Source: an uncultured Oscillospiraceae bacterium | Lineage (GTDB): Bacteria; Bacillota; Clostridia; Oscillospirales; Ruminococcaceae | Length of the DNA stretch: 41,816 nt | Assembly (NCBI GenBank): GCA_934448295.1 | Contig: CAKSEY010000021.1 | Location: 1 to 41,816, forward strand | Reading direction: 5' to 3' | Shown here: positions 1 through 9,115 of the stretch, piece after piece | Position numbering within the stretch: position 1 is the first letter of the stretch | Layout: the number at the start of each line of letters is the position of its first letter | The notes under the pieces: generated by a model | What the model saw: only the letters and a program-made list of their open reading frames with translations | Databases searched by the model: none | What the model was told of the DNA's origin: nothing | Translations under genes and position numbers: made by a program

Positions 1-148
1 GCCTGCGGAGCTCCTGCCGCCCTGCCTGAGCAGCCAGTCCTTTAAGCCCAAATCCATTCCTCCTTGCTGCGGCAGCCATACTGCCGCTTATTTCCTCGGG
101 AGTATTTTGGGAATCGCTGAATAAAACATAATCGACCAGTTCAAACAA
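1..148 (-). CDS. possible 5' part of an unrecognised minus-strand gene
   Basis: An open frame runs leftward off the window edge from a TTG at 148, just after an in-frame TGA. The visible 49 residues (beginning LFELVDYVLFSD) look protein-like, with acidic and aliphatic residues followed by an Ala/Arg-rich part. A second possible start in another frame lies at about 93: an AGGAGG is followed closely by ATG and, six bases on, an in-frame TTG reading MDLGLKDWLLRQ. I cannot tell which frame is real, and I recognise no family. Sequence to the left of the window would decide. Confidence 0.3.
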   Translation of the reverse strand, partial: MFELVDYVLFSDSQNTPEEISGSMAAAARRNGFGLKGLAAQAGRQELRR

Positions 149-250
149 GGTGACTCACGCGTCTGATTCTGTTACGCTTCGCTATATTCAGCGTTTCCTG
201 TTTCCCTCCCGCAATCATAGAATACAGCCGGCTGAACTGCAAAAAACTGC

Positions 251-282
251 AAAAGAAAAAAGCCGCGTTTTACTTCGCGGCT
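251..282 (-). terminator. intrinsic terminator-like hairpin, minus direction
   Basis: AGCCGCG (261-267) pairs with CGCGGCT (276-282). On the minus strand the stem is followed by a T-rich run (complement of 251-260). It lies between the trkA promoter and the putative minus-strand gene at the left edge, so it may be a leader terminator for that gene or a block to antisense transcription from the trkA region. Confidence 0.45.
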
Positions 283-295
283 AACGCTTTTCCGA

Positions 296-324
296 TTGAC
301 TTTTTCTCCGAAAAGGTGTATAGT
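296..324 (+). promoter_or_regulatory. sigma-A-type promoter of trkA-trkH
   Basis: TTGACT (296-301), a 17-bp spacer and TATAGT (319-324) make a near-consensus vegetative promoter. A ribosome binding site AAGGAG (360-365) and the TTG start at 373 follow. Confidence 0.75.
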
Positions 325-372
325 ATATGATATATAAAAGGTGAACGCCTGCTTGTAAAAAGGAGAATAGCA

Positions 373-1728
373 TTGAATATAATCATAGTAGGCTGCGGCA
401 AGGTCGGTCAGGCGCTTGCCGAGCAGCTCAACGACGAGGGAAACAACATAACCGTCATAGATACCGTCCCGGATAAGGTCAACGACGTATCCAGCCGCTA
501 CGACGTAATGGGCGTAGTGGGCAACGGAGCCACCCACCTTATCCAGCAGGAAGCCGGGATAGACCATGCCGACCTGCTGATAGCAGTTACCGGCTCCGAC
601 GAGCTGAACCTGCTCTGCTGCGTGATAGCGAAGAAAGCCGGAAACTGCCAGACCATCGCCCGGGTAAGAAGCCCGCAGTATTCCACCGAAGCCGCGTTCT
701 TAAAGGACGAGCTGGGTCTCGCCATGGTAATAAATCCCGAGCAGGAGGCAGCCCGGGAGATAGCCCGGATACTGCGCTTCCCGTCCGCGATGAAGATAGA
801 GACCTTTGGCAGGGGCAGGGTGGAGCTGCTGAAATTCCGCGTACCGGAAAACAGCCCGCTGGTGGGCAGCGCTGTCAGGGATATTGTCGCGAAGCTGCAC
901 TGCGACGTACTCGTCTGCACCGTCGAGCGCGGCGAGGAAGCCTATATCCCAAAGGGCGATTTCATCTTTGAGGAAAAGGACGTTATCTCCATAGTTGCCG
1001 CCCCCCGCAAGGCGGCGGATTTCTTCCGGAAGATACGCTACAAGATGAACTCCGTCAAGGACGTAATGATAATCGGCGGCGGCGAAATAGGCCACTACCT
1101 CTGCGAGCAGCTCGTCCGCTCCGGGATGTCCGTCAAGATAATCGAAAAGGACCCCAGGCGCTGCGAGGAGCTGTGCGCCATGCTGGACGGCGTGACAATC
1201 ATCAACGGCGACGCCAGCGACCAGAATATCCTGCTTGAATCCGGTCTGGAGCACACCGAAGCGTTCGTCGCCCTGACAAATCTTGACGAGGAAAATATCC
1301 TGCTCTCGCTTTTCGCCAAGAGCGCCAGCCACTGCAAGCTGGTCACCAAGATAAACCGAATCGAGTTCGACAACGTGATAAATCAGCTCGACCTGGATTC
1401 CACCATCTACCCAAAAAACGTGACCTCCGACAATATCGTGCGCTACGTCCGCGCCATGAGAAGCTCCATCGGCAGCAACATGGAGACCCTCTACAACATC
1501 ATCAAGGGCAAGGCGGAGGCGGCGGAGTTCATCATCAAGGAGCACTCCGCAGTGCTGGACGCGCCGCTCATGGAGCTGAAGCTGAAGCCGAACGTGCTTA
1601 TCGCCGCGATACTCCGCGACAAAAAGGTTATGATACCGCGCGGCCACGACACCCTCCAGATAAACGACGCAGTGATAATCGTTTCCAGCCGGCTTGCGCT
1701 CCACGATATCACTGACATAATCAACTGA
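373..1728 (+). CDS. trkA: Trk potassium uptake regulatory subunit TrkA
   Basis: Cytoplasmic NAD(H)-binding gating subunit of a Trk/Ktr-type K+ channel-transporter. The 451-aa protein has the duplicated RCK layout of full-length TrkA. A Rossmann motif at the N-terminus (GCGKVG, residues 7-12) leads the first RCK_N/RCK_C pair, and a second GGGEIG motif near residue 235 leads the second pair. Length matches the two-repeat TrkA class (about 450 aa) rather than the single-repeat KtrA. The TTG start is chosen because AAGGAG sits seven bases upstream and the protein then begins MNIIIVGCGKVG, as in the family. trkH starts 11 bases downstream, so the pair forms a two-gene operon that makes a complete transporter. 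Confidence 0.96.
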   Translation: MNIIIVGCGKVGQALAEQLNDEGNNITVIDTVPDKVNDVSSRYDVMGVVGNGATHLIQQEAGIDHADLLIAVTGSDELNLLCCVIAKKAGNCQTIARVRSPQYSTEAAFLKDELGLAMVINPEQEAAREIARILRFPSAMKIETFGRGRVELLKFRVPENSPLVGSAVRDIVAKLHCDVLVCTVERGEEAYIPKGDFIFEEKDVISIVAAPRKAADFFRKIRYKMNSVKDVMIIGGGEIGHYLCEQLVRSGMSVKIIEKDPRRCEELCAMLDGVTIINGDASDQNILLESGLEHTEAFVALTNLDEENILLSLFAKSASHCKLVTKINRIEFDNVINQLDLDSTIYPKNVTSDNIVRYVRAMRSSIGSNMETLYNIIKGKAEAAEFIIKEHSAVLDAPLMELKLKPNVLIAAILRDKKVMIPRGHDTLQINDAVIIVSSRLALHDITDIIN

Positions 1729-1739
1729 CGGAGCGTGCT

Positions 1740-3173
1740 ATGAATTACAGAATGATAACATATGTCCTGGGCTGGATAATGGTGTTTGAGGGAATGTTCA
1801 TGGCGGTGCCGACCATCACCGCCGCCGTATACGGTGAACCCGTGCTGTGGAGCTACCTCATGGTGCAGAGCGGCTGTATGCTCATCGGCGGGCTGATAGT
1901 CATGAAAAAGCCGAAAAACAACCACCTTTACGCCCGGGAGGGCGCCGTGATAGTCGCGCTCAGCTGGATAGTGCTCAGTGTGTTCGGGGCGCTCCCGTTC
2001 GTTCTCGCCAAGGAGATTCCGAGCTACATCGACGCGCTGTTCGAGACAGCCTCCGGCTTCACCACCACCGGCGCCACGATACTTTCAGACGTGGAGGTTA
2101 TCTCCCACGCGTCCCTTATGTGGCGGAGCTTCACCCACTGGGTCGGCGGCATGGGAGTGCTGGTTTTCGTCATGGCGTTCCTGCCGCTGTCCGGCGCGCA
2201 GAATATGCACATAATGAAAGCGGAAAGCCCGGGGCCGTCAGTCAGCAAGCTGGTGCCCCGCGTGAGAACCACCGCCCTGATACTTTACTCGATATACCTC
2301 GTCCTTACCGTGATAGAGTTCATAATGCTCCTCTTCGGCGGAATGACGGTGTTTGAAGCGCTCAACACCACCTTCGCCACAGCGGGCACCGGCGGCTTCG
2401 GCATCTACAACAGCAGCATGGGGGGATTCTCGCACTACTGCCAGATAGTCGTGACCGTATTCATGATACTGTTCGCCACGAACTTCAACAGCTTCTTCTT
2501 CATCATCACCGGAAAGCTGAAAGAGGCGTTCAGCCTTGAAGTCCGCACGTTCCTGATAATCGTCGCGTCCTTCACCGCGCTGATAACGCTGAACACGCTG
2601 AACCTTTTCGGGAATTTCGACGACGCGCTGCGGAATTCCGCTTTCACAGTCGCGTCGATAATTTCGTCCACCGGCTTCTCCACAACGGATTTCAACCTCT
2701 GGCCGGAGCTTTCCCGCACGCTTATCATAATCCTGATGTTCATAGGCGCATGCGCCGGAAGCACAGGCGGCGGAATGAAGGTCTCCCGCGTGATCATACT
2801 GTTCAAGGGCATGTCGAAGGAGCTTCAGACCATGGTGCAGCCCCGCCAGATAAAGAAGATAAAGATGGATTCCCACATCATCGACCACGAAACGGTGCGC
2901 TCCGTGAACGTCTATATGGTGGCGTACATGATGATATTCGTTATCTCGGCGATACTCGTGTCCTTTGATAATCACGACCTTATAACCACGTTCACCTCCG
3001 TTGCTACCTCAATGAACAACACCGGTCCCGGGCTTGGTCTGGTGGGACCTACGGGGAATTTCGGGTTCTTTTCCGCACGGTCGAAGCTGGTGCTGATTTT
3101 CGATATGCTGGCAGGCAGGCTGGAGCTGTTCCCCATGCTCCTGCTGTTCACCCCCGGAACCTGGAAAAAATAA
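1740..3173 (+). CDS. trkH: Trk potassium uptake membrane subunit TrkH
   Basis: Integral-membrane K+-conducting subunit, 477 aa, of the TrkH/TrkG/KtrB superfamily. The four pore loops of the family can be read in order: FTTTGAT in repeat 1, TAGTGGFG in repeat 2, SSTGFS in repeat 3 and NNTGPG in repeat 4. Each holds the filter glycine. Hydrophobic helices alternate with these loops, and the C-terminus ends in the conserved GRLELFP helix. The ATG follows a GGAG ribosome binding site, 11 bases after the trkA stop. It works with TrkA in K+ uptake and osmoadaptation. Transcription ends at the strong hairpin at 3207-3246. Confidence 0.96.
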   Translation: MNYRMITYVLGWIMVFEGMFMAVPTITAAVYGEPVLWSYLMVQSGCMLIGGLIVMKKPKNNHLYAREGAVIVALSWIVLSVFGALPFVLAKEIPSYIDALFETASGFTTTGATILSDVEVISHASLMWRSFTHWVGGMGVLVFVMAFLPLSGAQNMHIMKAESPGPSVSKLVPRVRTTALILYSIYLVLTVIEFIMLLFGGMTVFEALNTTFATAGTGGFGIYNSSMGGFSHYCQIVVTVFMILFATNFNSFFFIITGKLKEAFSLEVRTFLIIVASFTALITLNTLNLFGNFDDALRNSAFTVASIISSTGFSTTDFNLWPELSRTLIIILMFIGACAGSTGGGMKVSRVIILFKGMSKELQTMVQPRQIKKIKMDSHIIDHETVRSVNVYMVAYMMIFVISAILVSFDNHDLITTFTSVATSMNNTGPGLGLVGPTGNFGFFSARSKLVLIFDMLAGRLELFPMLLLFTPGTWKK

Positions 3174-3191
3174 AAACCCGGAAACTCCGGG
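3165..3191 (-). terminator. intrinsic terminator of the moxR-containing operon
   Basis: CCCGG (3177-3181) pairs with CCGGG (3187-3191). Read leftward the stem is followed by TTTTTATTTTTT, a clear U-tract. It lies just past the larger hairpin at 3207-3246 and would end the minus-strand operon that converges on trkH. Confidence 0.6.
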
Positions 3192-3206
3192 AGCAGAATA
3201 TAATAA

Positions 3207-3250
3207 AGGCTGCCGATAAAGGTACACATTCCTTTATCGGCAGCCTGGTT
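3207..3250 (+). terminator. strong terminator hairpin between convergent operons
   Basis: A perfect 16-bp stem, AGGCTGCCGATAAAGG (3207-3222) and CCTTTATCGGCAGCCT (3231-3246), with an 8-nt loop. GGTTTTAT follows on the plus side. It terminates trkH and probably also slows the opposing operon. Confidence 0.8.
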
Positions 3251-4564
3251 TTATACAGCCTTTATTTCCGCCAGCAGCCTGTCCAGCTCGGCAAGCTCCG
3301 CGCTGTCCGGAGTCCCCCCGCCGTAGCGCACCCGCTCGTAGGTCTTTACCATCCCGGCGATCTCATCGCTTTGCAGCCGTTCGCCGAACGATTTTTCCCC
3401 CTTGTCGGAATGCACCGTCGTGGTGTCCGTTGGGAGCTGCGGGAACGCCGAGGCTCCCAGCCGGACGAGGAAAAGCTCGTACCCCGCCCGGAATTTCAGC
3501 GCCGGGTCGCTTTCGCGGCGGTACCTGCGGACCAACTCGCGCTCGGTGCGGCGCTGCTCCCGCACGGAGATCCCGCGCTGCGTGCTGTCGCTGAATTCGT
3601 CAACGAACGGCTGCTGGGATTCCTGCGCCGGCAGTCTGAACAGCGGCTGAAACAGTTCCTTTATGAACGCCCATATCTGCCGCCGGAACTTTATCGCAAG
3701 GAATATCAGCACCCCTATCAGGACGTATATCAGAAGCTGAAACAGCGGATTCTCGTTTACCGGATAATCGAATTCGTCCGCGGTGTTTTCGTCCATCTCG
3801 CCGTCCTGCGGGTCGTCCGCCAGATTCCTGTTCAGCAGGGAAACCAGCCACTGTATCAGCATTTTCAGCAGCGAGAATATCCCCCCCGCTATCGGGCGTG
3901 CGAACAGGCACAGCGCCGCGATAAGTCCCGCCGCTCCGGCTATGAGCTTCACGTTGTAGCTGCGCACTCCCGCCGGGAGCACAGCTTTTCCCCCCGCGCG
4001 CTGACGGGTCTGCATATCGATATTCGTCTGGTTCGCAAGGACAGCCGCCCCCGCGATGAGTATGATGAAAGACGCGGAAAGCTGCGTCATTCCGCTGTTT
4101 ATTAAAGCCTGGTCGCGCGTGAAGTTCAGCAGCACCGCCGCCACTATCGCCAGCACGAAATACACCGCGAACCACCCGCGCGTGAAGACGTCGCTGTAGC
4201 TCTTCCCGGCGGAAAGGTACCCTCCGAAGTAGCCCGCAACGCACCCCGGCAGCAGGTAAAGGAACACCCCCGCGTGCAGCCCGCATATCCCGCCGACCAC
4301 GCAGAACAGCACTCCCGGCAGAATGAACCCCGTCCGCGCGAGGAACATCGCCCACGGCCTTGCTTTCCGTGAGAGTCCCGCCCTTGACGACCACAGCCCC
4401 AGCGTCCGCCCGGAAGCATAGAACAGCCCGATGACCGCGTACATCGCGAAATAGTGCCACCAGACGAATCCCCCGAAAGCCGCGCCCTCGGTGACGACCA
4501 CCGCCGGGTACAGCGTCAGGAACTGGCACAGCACTGCCAGCGCGCTCAGTATTTTTTCCTGCAT
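3251..4564 (-). CDS. multi-pass membrane protein with DUF4129-like C-terminus
   Basis: 437 aa. The N-terminal half has about eight hydrophobic segments. A further helix near the middle (FQLLIYVLIGVLIFLAIKF) leads to a cytoplasmic C-terminal region of about 110 residues. This contains RRYRRESDPALKFRAGYELFL and a YERVRYGG motif close to the end, as in DUF4129 proteins. Such proteins accompany MoxR and DUF58 proteins, often next to transglutaminase-like proteins; no transglutaminase domain is visible here. The start at 4564 is chosen because it follows a GGCGGTGA ribosome binding site 11 bases after the DUF58 stop; an upstream frame extension would overlap DUF58. Last gene of the operon. The function is unknown beyond the family association. 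Confidence 0.8.
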   Translation of the reverse strand: MQEKILSALAVLCQFLTLYPAVVVTEGAAFGGFVWWHYFAMYAVIGLFYASGRTLGLWSSRAGLSRKARPWAMFLARTGFILPGVLFCVVGGICGLHAGVFLYLLPGCVAGYFGGYLSAGKSYSDVFTRGWFAVYFVLAIVAAVLLNFTRDQALINSGMTQLSASFIILIAGAAVLANQTNIDMQTRQRAGGKAVLPAGVRSYNVKLIAGAAGLIAALCLFARPIAGGIFSLLKMLIQWLVSLLNRNLADDPQDGEMDENTADEFDYPVNENPLFQLLIYVLIGVLIFLAIKFRRQIWAFIKELFQPLFRLPAQESQQPFVDEFSDSTQRGISVREQRRTERELVRRYRRESDPALKFRAGYELFLVRLGASAFPQLPTDTTTVHSDKGEKSFGERLQSDEIAGMVKTYERVRYGGGTPDSAELAELDRLLAEIKAV

Positions 4565-4575
4565 GAGTTCACCGC

Positions 4576-5736
4576 CTATTCTTCGCCGCCGTCCGGCAGA
4601 TAGTACTGCTTGCGCGGAATGTGGAGCACGTCGCAGAGGTCGGTCTCCTCGATATCCGTGGAGAATATCGTTATGCTCCTGCCGTTCTGGGAAAGCCCCC
4701 GCAGCGTTTCCGCGCACTTTTCGTCAAGGAAGCTGCTGACGAACACCACGTCCGTGAATCCCGTAAAATCCACCCCGGAGATAAAATCGTCGATGTGCTC
4801 CCCGCAGGAGCTTTTCAGCTCTGCAAGGCTGCGGAGCTGCTCCATCATGTGGACGTAGCCCTCCCCCGGCTCAGTGTACACCGGCTTCGGGGAGTTTGCC
4901 GCAAGCGCGCACTCCGTGCTGGTGCGGCAGCAGTAGTCCAGCATGAACGCCGCGCCCTTTATCAGCGCCTCCAGCGTGGGCACGGATATGCGCTGCTTCT
5001 CTCCGTGGAAGCTCCGCTGGACGTTCAGCAGCACCAGCACCCGGCGCTCGGTGGTGAATTCGTTGTTGTAGACCATCAGCGAACCGCACCGCGCGCTCTG
5101 CGCCCAGTGTATGCGGTTCATCGGCTCCCGCCCGGAGTACTCCCGCGCGCCGCTGATAACGAACGGGTCGGGCAGCACGAAGCGCCGCACCGATATCTCG
5201 CCGATGAACACGTCCCCGGACATATCGCCGCACTCCATGTCGGCTGGGATAGGGAGCACCCGCAGCTCCTGCCCCAGCTTTATGACCCGGGCGGAGCGCA
5301 CCAGACCGAACAGGTCGCTGACCGCTATCGAAGCGTCGTCAATGGTGAAAAGCCCGCGCTTCTCGCACTTGACTTTCCATGTGCGGCGGCATTTCTGGCG
5401 GCCCTTCAGCGTGAATATACCGGAGATAAGCCCCTTCTGCGCCGGGTCCTTTGAGTTCGCGGAGCTTCCGTAAAAGCTCAGCCAGCGGGAGCAGCTTATC
5501 TCAGTCCTGACCCACGGCAGCGGCAGTATCTTCGCGTTGTCTATCTCCTCGATTATCTCGATCTCCTCGTCCTCGAAGGCTTCTATCACGAAGCCGCTCC
5601 CGGCGGGAATCCCCTCGGAGCCGCGCCGCCTTACGGTGAGCTTGTAGCTCAGCCCGCGCTGACCCAGCCTTTCGTACAGGTAATACTGCCCCACCAGCAC
5701 CGCCGCGAGGATAAGCGCAATTACGATAAGCTCCAT
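4576..5736 (-). CDS. DUF58 domain-containing protein
   Basis: 386 aa. Two N-terminal hydrophobic stretches (IVIALILAAVLVGQYYL and following) anchor a DUF58 domain. The signature EPMNRIHWAQSARCGSLMV lies in the middle, followed by a von Willebrand A-like segment (RRVLVLLNVQRSF). DUF58 proteins are standard partners of MoxR AAA+ ATPases, which act as chaperones for metal-site or envelope-protein assembly; the client here is not known. The moxR stop lies one base upstream of this start, and the DUF4129-like gene begins 11 bases after the stop. The three therefore form the usual moxR-DUF58-DUF4129 core. The same promoter as the upstream transporter genes (9116-9144) probably drives them. Confidence 0.93.
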   Translation of the reverse strand: MELIVIALILAAVLVGQYYLYERLGQRGLSYKLTVRRRGSEGIPAGSGFVIEAFEDEEIEIIEEIDNAKILPLPWVRTEISCSRWLSFYGSSANSKDPAQKGLISGIFTLKGRQKCRRTWKVKCEKRGLFTIDDASIAVSDLFGLVRSARVIKLGQELRVLPIPADMECGDMSGDVFIGEISVRRFVLPDPFVISGAREYSGREPMNRIHWAQSARCGSLMVYNNEFTTERRVLVLLNVQRSFHGEKQRISVPTLEALIKGAAFMLDYCCRTSTECALAANSPKPVYTEPGEGYVHMMEQLRSLAELKSSCGEHIDDFISGVDFTGFTDVVFVSSFLDEKCAETLRGLSQNGRSITIFSTDIEETDLCDVLHIPRKQYYLPDGGEE

Positions 5737-5737
5737 A

Positions 5738-6667
5738 TCAGCCTTCCGTCGGCACTGGGACGCTGTCCAGCACCTGCCGCAAAACGTCGTCCGCAGCCTT
5801 TGCCGCGCCGCCAGCCCCGGAGTACCCCCGGCAGATCAGCCTGTGGTTTATTACATAGGGAGCCGCCTCCAGCACGTCCTGCGGCATTGCGTAGTCCCGC
5901 CCGGACATCATCGCCAAGGTGCACGCCATTCTGCGGAGCGCCACGGCTCCCCTGGTGGAAAGCCCCAGCTTCACGCTGCCGTGACGGCGGGTAGCCGCCG
6001 CGATATCCGCGATGTAGCTGCACACCGCTTCCCCCGCCTTGCAGGAATTTATTTCCTGCTGAGCCCTGACCAGCTCCTCAGCGGTGCACACCGCCGAAAG
6101 CTCCCGCTTAACTGCGCCGCCTATTACCGCTATCTCCTCGCCCCGGTCGGGATAGCCCAGCGCCAGACGTATCATGAAACGGTCGAGCTGAGCCTCCGGC
6201 AGGGGGTAGGTACCCTGGGTCTCCACGGGATTCTGCGTTGCGATAACGAAAAACGGCTGCGGCAGTGGGTAGGTGTCGCCGTCGATGGTGGTCTGCTTTT
6301 CCTCCATGCACTCCAGCAGCGCCGACTGAGTGCGCGGCGTGGCGCGGTTTATCTCGTCCGCGAGGATTATATTCGCGAACACCGGTCCTTTTCTGAGCTG
6401 GAATTCCTGCTGCTTCATGTTGTAGAAGTTTATGCCCGTGATATCGGACGGAAGCAGGTCGGGCGTAAACTGTATCCTGCGGAATTCCGCGTCAACGGAC
6501 TTCGCCAGCGAGCGGGCGAGCAGGGTCTTTCCGGTGCCGGGGACGTCCTCGAGAAGCACATGACCTCCCGCCAGCATTGCCGCACATATCAGCCGCAGCT
6601 CCCGGCGCTTTCCCTTTACTGCGAGAGACGCGTTGTCCGTCAGCTTTTCGGATAGTTCCTTTATCAT
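5738..6667 (-). CDS. MoxR-family AAA+ ATPase
   Basis: 309 aa, the usual length of the family. Walker A is VPGTGKT (residues 42-48), Walker B is ILADEIN (about 101-107), and sensor 1 is FVIATQNP with the family hallmark Asn. An AAA_lid_2 region with GLSTRG and the arginine-rich helix follows. MoxR ATPases act as cytoplasmic chaperones for assembly of partner proteins, normally VWA/DUF58 proteins encoded next door, as here. The start ATG overlaps the MATE stop by four bases (ATGA), which suggests translational coupling. Confidence 0.96.
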   Translation of the reverse strand: MIKELSEKLTDNASLAVKGKRRELRLICAAMLAGGHVLLEDVPGTGKTLLARSLAKSVDAEFRRIQFTPDLLPSDITGINFYNMKQQEFQLRKGPVFANIILADEINRATPRTQSALLECMEEKQTTIDGDTYPLPQPFFVIATQNPVETQGTYPLPEAQLDRFMIRLALGYPDRGEEIAVIGGAVKRELSAVCTAEELVRAQQEINSCKAGEAVCSYIADIAAATRRHGSVKLGLSTRGAVALRRMACTLAMMSGRDYAMPQDVLEAAPYVINHRLICRGYSGAGGAAKAADDVLRQVLDSVPVPTEG

Positions 6668-8028
6668 TCTGTGGCTCCTTTCGCCGTTTCATGCGCCGCG
6701 TCCTCCTTCGGGAGCTTCCGGAATGTGACGAGCGCGATTATTCCGATGACTATTGCGCAGGCGGTCCAGATTATCGGCTCGGAGAGGATAACACCCATAT
6801 AGCCGAGCCACGGAATCATGAACAGCACCGTGCATATTTTCCATATAAGCTCAATGCAGCTTGCGCCGATGGGCACAACGCTCTGCCCCAGCCCCTGGAG
6901 CGTGCTCCTGAGAAGAAGCAGCACCACAAGGCAGAAGTAGAACGGCACGTTTATCCACAGGTACTGCACCGCCGTGTCCTCAACGTACTGCGCGCAGTCC
7001 GGCAGGATTATCCCGACCATCGCCCTGCCTGCGGTGAAGATAAGCAGCACGTCGAGCGCCGCGCAGGCAAACCCCAGCAGAAGCCCCGAGCGCACGCCCT
7101 TTCCTATGCGGGAGAATTTCCCCGCGCCCCGGTTCTGGCTGGTGTAGGTCACGAGGGTGGCACTCAGCGCCGAGAACGGCATTATCGTAAATCCGAATAT
7201 CTTTCTTGCCGCCGTGTGCGCCGCGATTATGTCCTCGCCGAAGCCGTTTATTCCGTTCTGGAGCACTATCGAGCCGATGTCAACTATGGAGTACATCAGC
7301 GCCATTCCGCAGCCCGCGCTGAGGAGCTCCGCCGATGAAGCCGCCGTGAACCTGAAATCCCCGGGCTTCACGATAAGGAACGGCCGCTTCCTTATCAGGT
7401 AGACGAGACAGACCACGGCGGAAACGAGCTGAGCTATTACAGTGGCAAGCGCCGCGCCTGCAACTCCCATCTGCATTGCGCACACCATCAGCAGGTCAAG
7501 CCCGATGTTAAGCACGGTGGATATCACCAGAATGACCAGCGGTATAACGCTGTCTCCCACCGCGCGCAGCACGGCGGATTCCAGGTTGTAGAACAGCGTA
7601 GCCACAAGCCCGATATCCACAATGATGAGGTAGGTGCGCGCCTCGTCGAAAATTCCCTGCGGAGTATCCAGCGCCCGCAGCAGCGGGTCGATGAACACCG
7701 CAATTCCAACGATGATGAGCGCCGCCGCAGCCGCCGAAAACGTGAGCGTCCGGGCGATGGTGCGGCGCATTTCGTCATGGTCGCCTGCTCCGAAATTCTT
7801 CGCGATGATTATTGCGAACCCGGTGACAAGCCCGTTGATGACGTTGAACATCAGCGAGACCACCGCCGAGGTGGAGCCTACCGCCGCCAGTGAATCCTGA
7901 CCGAGCTGCCTGCCGATTATTATCGTATCCGTGAGTGTATAAGCCTGCTGGAACACAAGTCCCAGAAGCACGGGAAGGGCAAAACCGATGATAAGCTTCA
8001 TCGGCTTGCCGGAAGTTAGTTCTTTCAT
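6664..8028 (-). CDS. MATE family multidrug/Na+ antiporter
   Basis: 454 aa with twelve predicted membrane helices in two repeats, the architecture of MATE exporters (DinF/NorM superfamily). The N-terminus (KPMKLIIGFALPVLLGLVFQQAYTL) carries the classical MatE opening, helix 1 ending in a Q-Q-x-Y-x-L-x-D element. The second repeat starts near residue 235. MATE proteins export cationic drugs or metabolites against Na+ or H+; the substrate cannot be read from the sequence. The gene lies within a minus-strand operon, after a DMT permease and overlapping moxR by four bases. Confidence 0.94.
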   Translation of the reverse strand: MKELTSGKPMKLIIGFALPVLLGLVFQQAYTLTDTIIIGRQLGQDSLAAVGSTSAVVSLMFNVINGLVTGFAIIIAKNFGAGDHDEMRRTIARTLTFSAAAAALIIVGIAVFIDPLLRALDTPQGIFDEARTYLIIVDIGLVATLFYNLESAVLRAVGDSVIPLVILVISTVLNIGLDLLMVCAMQMGVAGAALATVIAQLVSAVVCLVYLIRKRPFLIVKPGDFRFTAASSAELLSAGCGMALMYSIVDIGSIVLQNGINGFGEDIIAAHTAARKIFGFTIMPFSALSATLVTYTSQNRGAGKFSRIGKGVRSGLLLGFACAALDVLLIFTAGRAMVGIILPDCAQYVEDTAVQYLWINVPFYFCLVVLLLLRSTLQGLGQSVVPIGASCIELIWKICTVLFMIPWLGYMGVILSEPIIWTACAIVIGIIALVTFRKLPKEDAAHETAKGATE

Positions 8029-8063
8029 TTTTCTTTTGTTCTCCGATTATATGTATCTGTTTT

Positions 8064-8912
8064 CTATACCATCATTCCAATAAGCTGGAATCCTGCAATT
8101 CCGAGTATGCACACGATTCCGCCGATTATGTTGAGCCTGGTACATTCCTCTTTCCGTATCACGCCGATGAAGAACAGCGCCACAAGTATCATCGGCTGAA
8201 TGAACGAGTAGTTCGCCATGCTCTGCTGTGCCACGATGTTCTCCAGGATAAGCCCGATAACGTTCGGTATCTTGGTAAGTCCCACTATAAGCACGGCTTT
8301 CGGCTGTTCCTTACAGAGCCTTACCGGGTGCACGAACGGAGCCAGCCCCACCGCGAGTATCACCAGCGCGAAAAACAGCGACAGCGTTGGGGAAACGCTC
8401 TGCTTCGTGAATGTCACGATAAGCCCGTAGCCGAACTTGCACAGCAGATATCCCGCCAGCGGGAGCAGGATTTTCAGGTAATCTATTTTCTTTCCGCCCG
8501 CTTTGGCTATCATGAAAAGCCCCGCCGCCGTAACGGCGATGAAGCAGAATTTCCACACCGTGACCAGCCCGAGCGCCGCGTTCCCGAGGAGCAGGTCAGT
8601 CCCGTAGGACAGGAACACCGTAAGCCCCAGCCACGCCTTCAGTTCAAACGCGGACATCTCTTTCAGTATCACCGCCGCAAGCTGGAACTCCAGGAACTTT
8701 GACAGCACCATCAGCCCTATGGCAAGGAAAGCCGTGAAGCTCCCGTCAAAGTGCCTGCTGTCAAACGGAAGATACGCCAGCATGAACAGCGAGGTCGCCG
8801 CCGCCATAATAAAGGTCAGCGTGTTCCCGTTCATTTTCAGCTTTGCGACTGCGTATTTGTCGCTGAGGGAGCATATCGTGTAGCACACGACTACCGCAAG
8901 CATAAGCGCCAT
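8064..8912 (-). CDS. EamA-like DMT superfamily transporter
   Basis: 282 aa with about ten hydrophobic helices in two five-helix repeats, the drug/metabolite transporter layout. It opens with MALMLAVVVCYTICSLSDKY and ends IVCILGIAGFQLIGMMV. Substrate unknown; DMT permeases export or import small metabolites. The start is one base from the stop of the 56-aa gene upstream, so the two are translationally linked. MATE follows 35 bases on. Two transporters ahead of the moxR core make an unusual operon. Confidence 0.85.
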   Translation of the reverse strand: MALMLAVVVCYTICSLSDKYAVAKLKMNGNTLTFIMAAATSLFMLAYLPFDSRHFDGSFTAFLAIGLMVLSKFLEFQLAAVILKEMSAFELKAWLGLTVFLSYGTDLLLGNAALGLVTVWKFCFIAVTAAGLFMIAKAGGKKIDYLKILLPLAGYLLCKFGYGLIVTFTKQSVSPTLSLFFALVILAVGLAPFVHPVRLCKEQPKAVLIVGLTKIPNVIGLILENIVAQQSMANYSFIQPMILVALFFIGVIRKEECTRLNIIGGIVCILGIAGFQLIGMMV

Positions 8913-8913
8913 A

Positions 8914-9084
8914 TCATTCCTCCGTTATCTCATACTGGAGGTTCTCGTAGTGCATGGTCATTCCGATATCCGTGCCCTCCGGGAGCAGGAAAAGCGCAAT
9001 GAACAGCTCCTCCCCCGAATCAATATCCGTGAGGGTCGCGTATTCGCCCTCTATCTTTGTTACCTTGTAGTCGTGCGGTTCCAT
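8914..9084 (-). CDS. small DUF3006-like protein
   Basis: 56 aa, soluble and acidic. The pattern KVTKIEGEYATLTD, then LLPEGTDIGM, resembles DUF3006 (a small beta-barrel-like domain with E-G-x-Y/F-A and LPEG elements). The match is by eye only. The ATG at 9084 is chosen for its GGAG ribosome binding site about seven bases upstream. First gene of the leftward operon, directly after the promoter at 9116-9144. Function unknown. Confidence 0.75.
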   Translation of the reverse strand: MEPHDYKVTKIEGEYATLTDIDSGEELFIALFLLPEGTDIGMTMHYENLQYEITEE

Positions 9085-9115
9085 GATGTTCTCCTTTTCT
9101 CTTTTTGTCTTTATT

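Noticed and set aside
700..1704. Long open frame antisense to trkA, and similar antisense frames in the GC-rich genes
   Set aside because: Shadow of trkA caused by high GC at third codon positions. No ribosome binding site, repetitive His/Val/Asp-rich composition.
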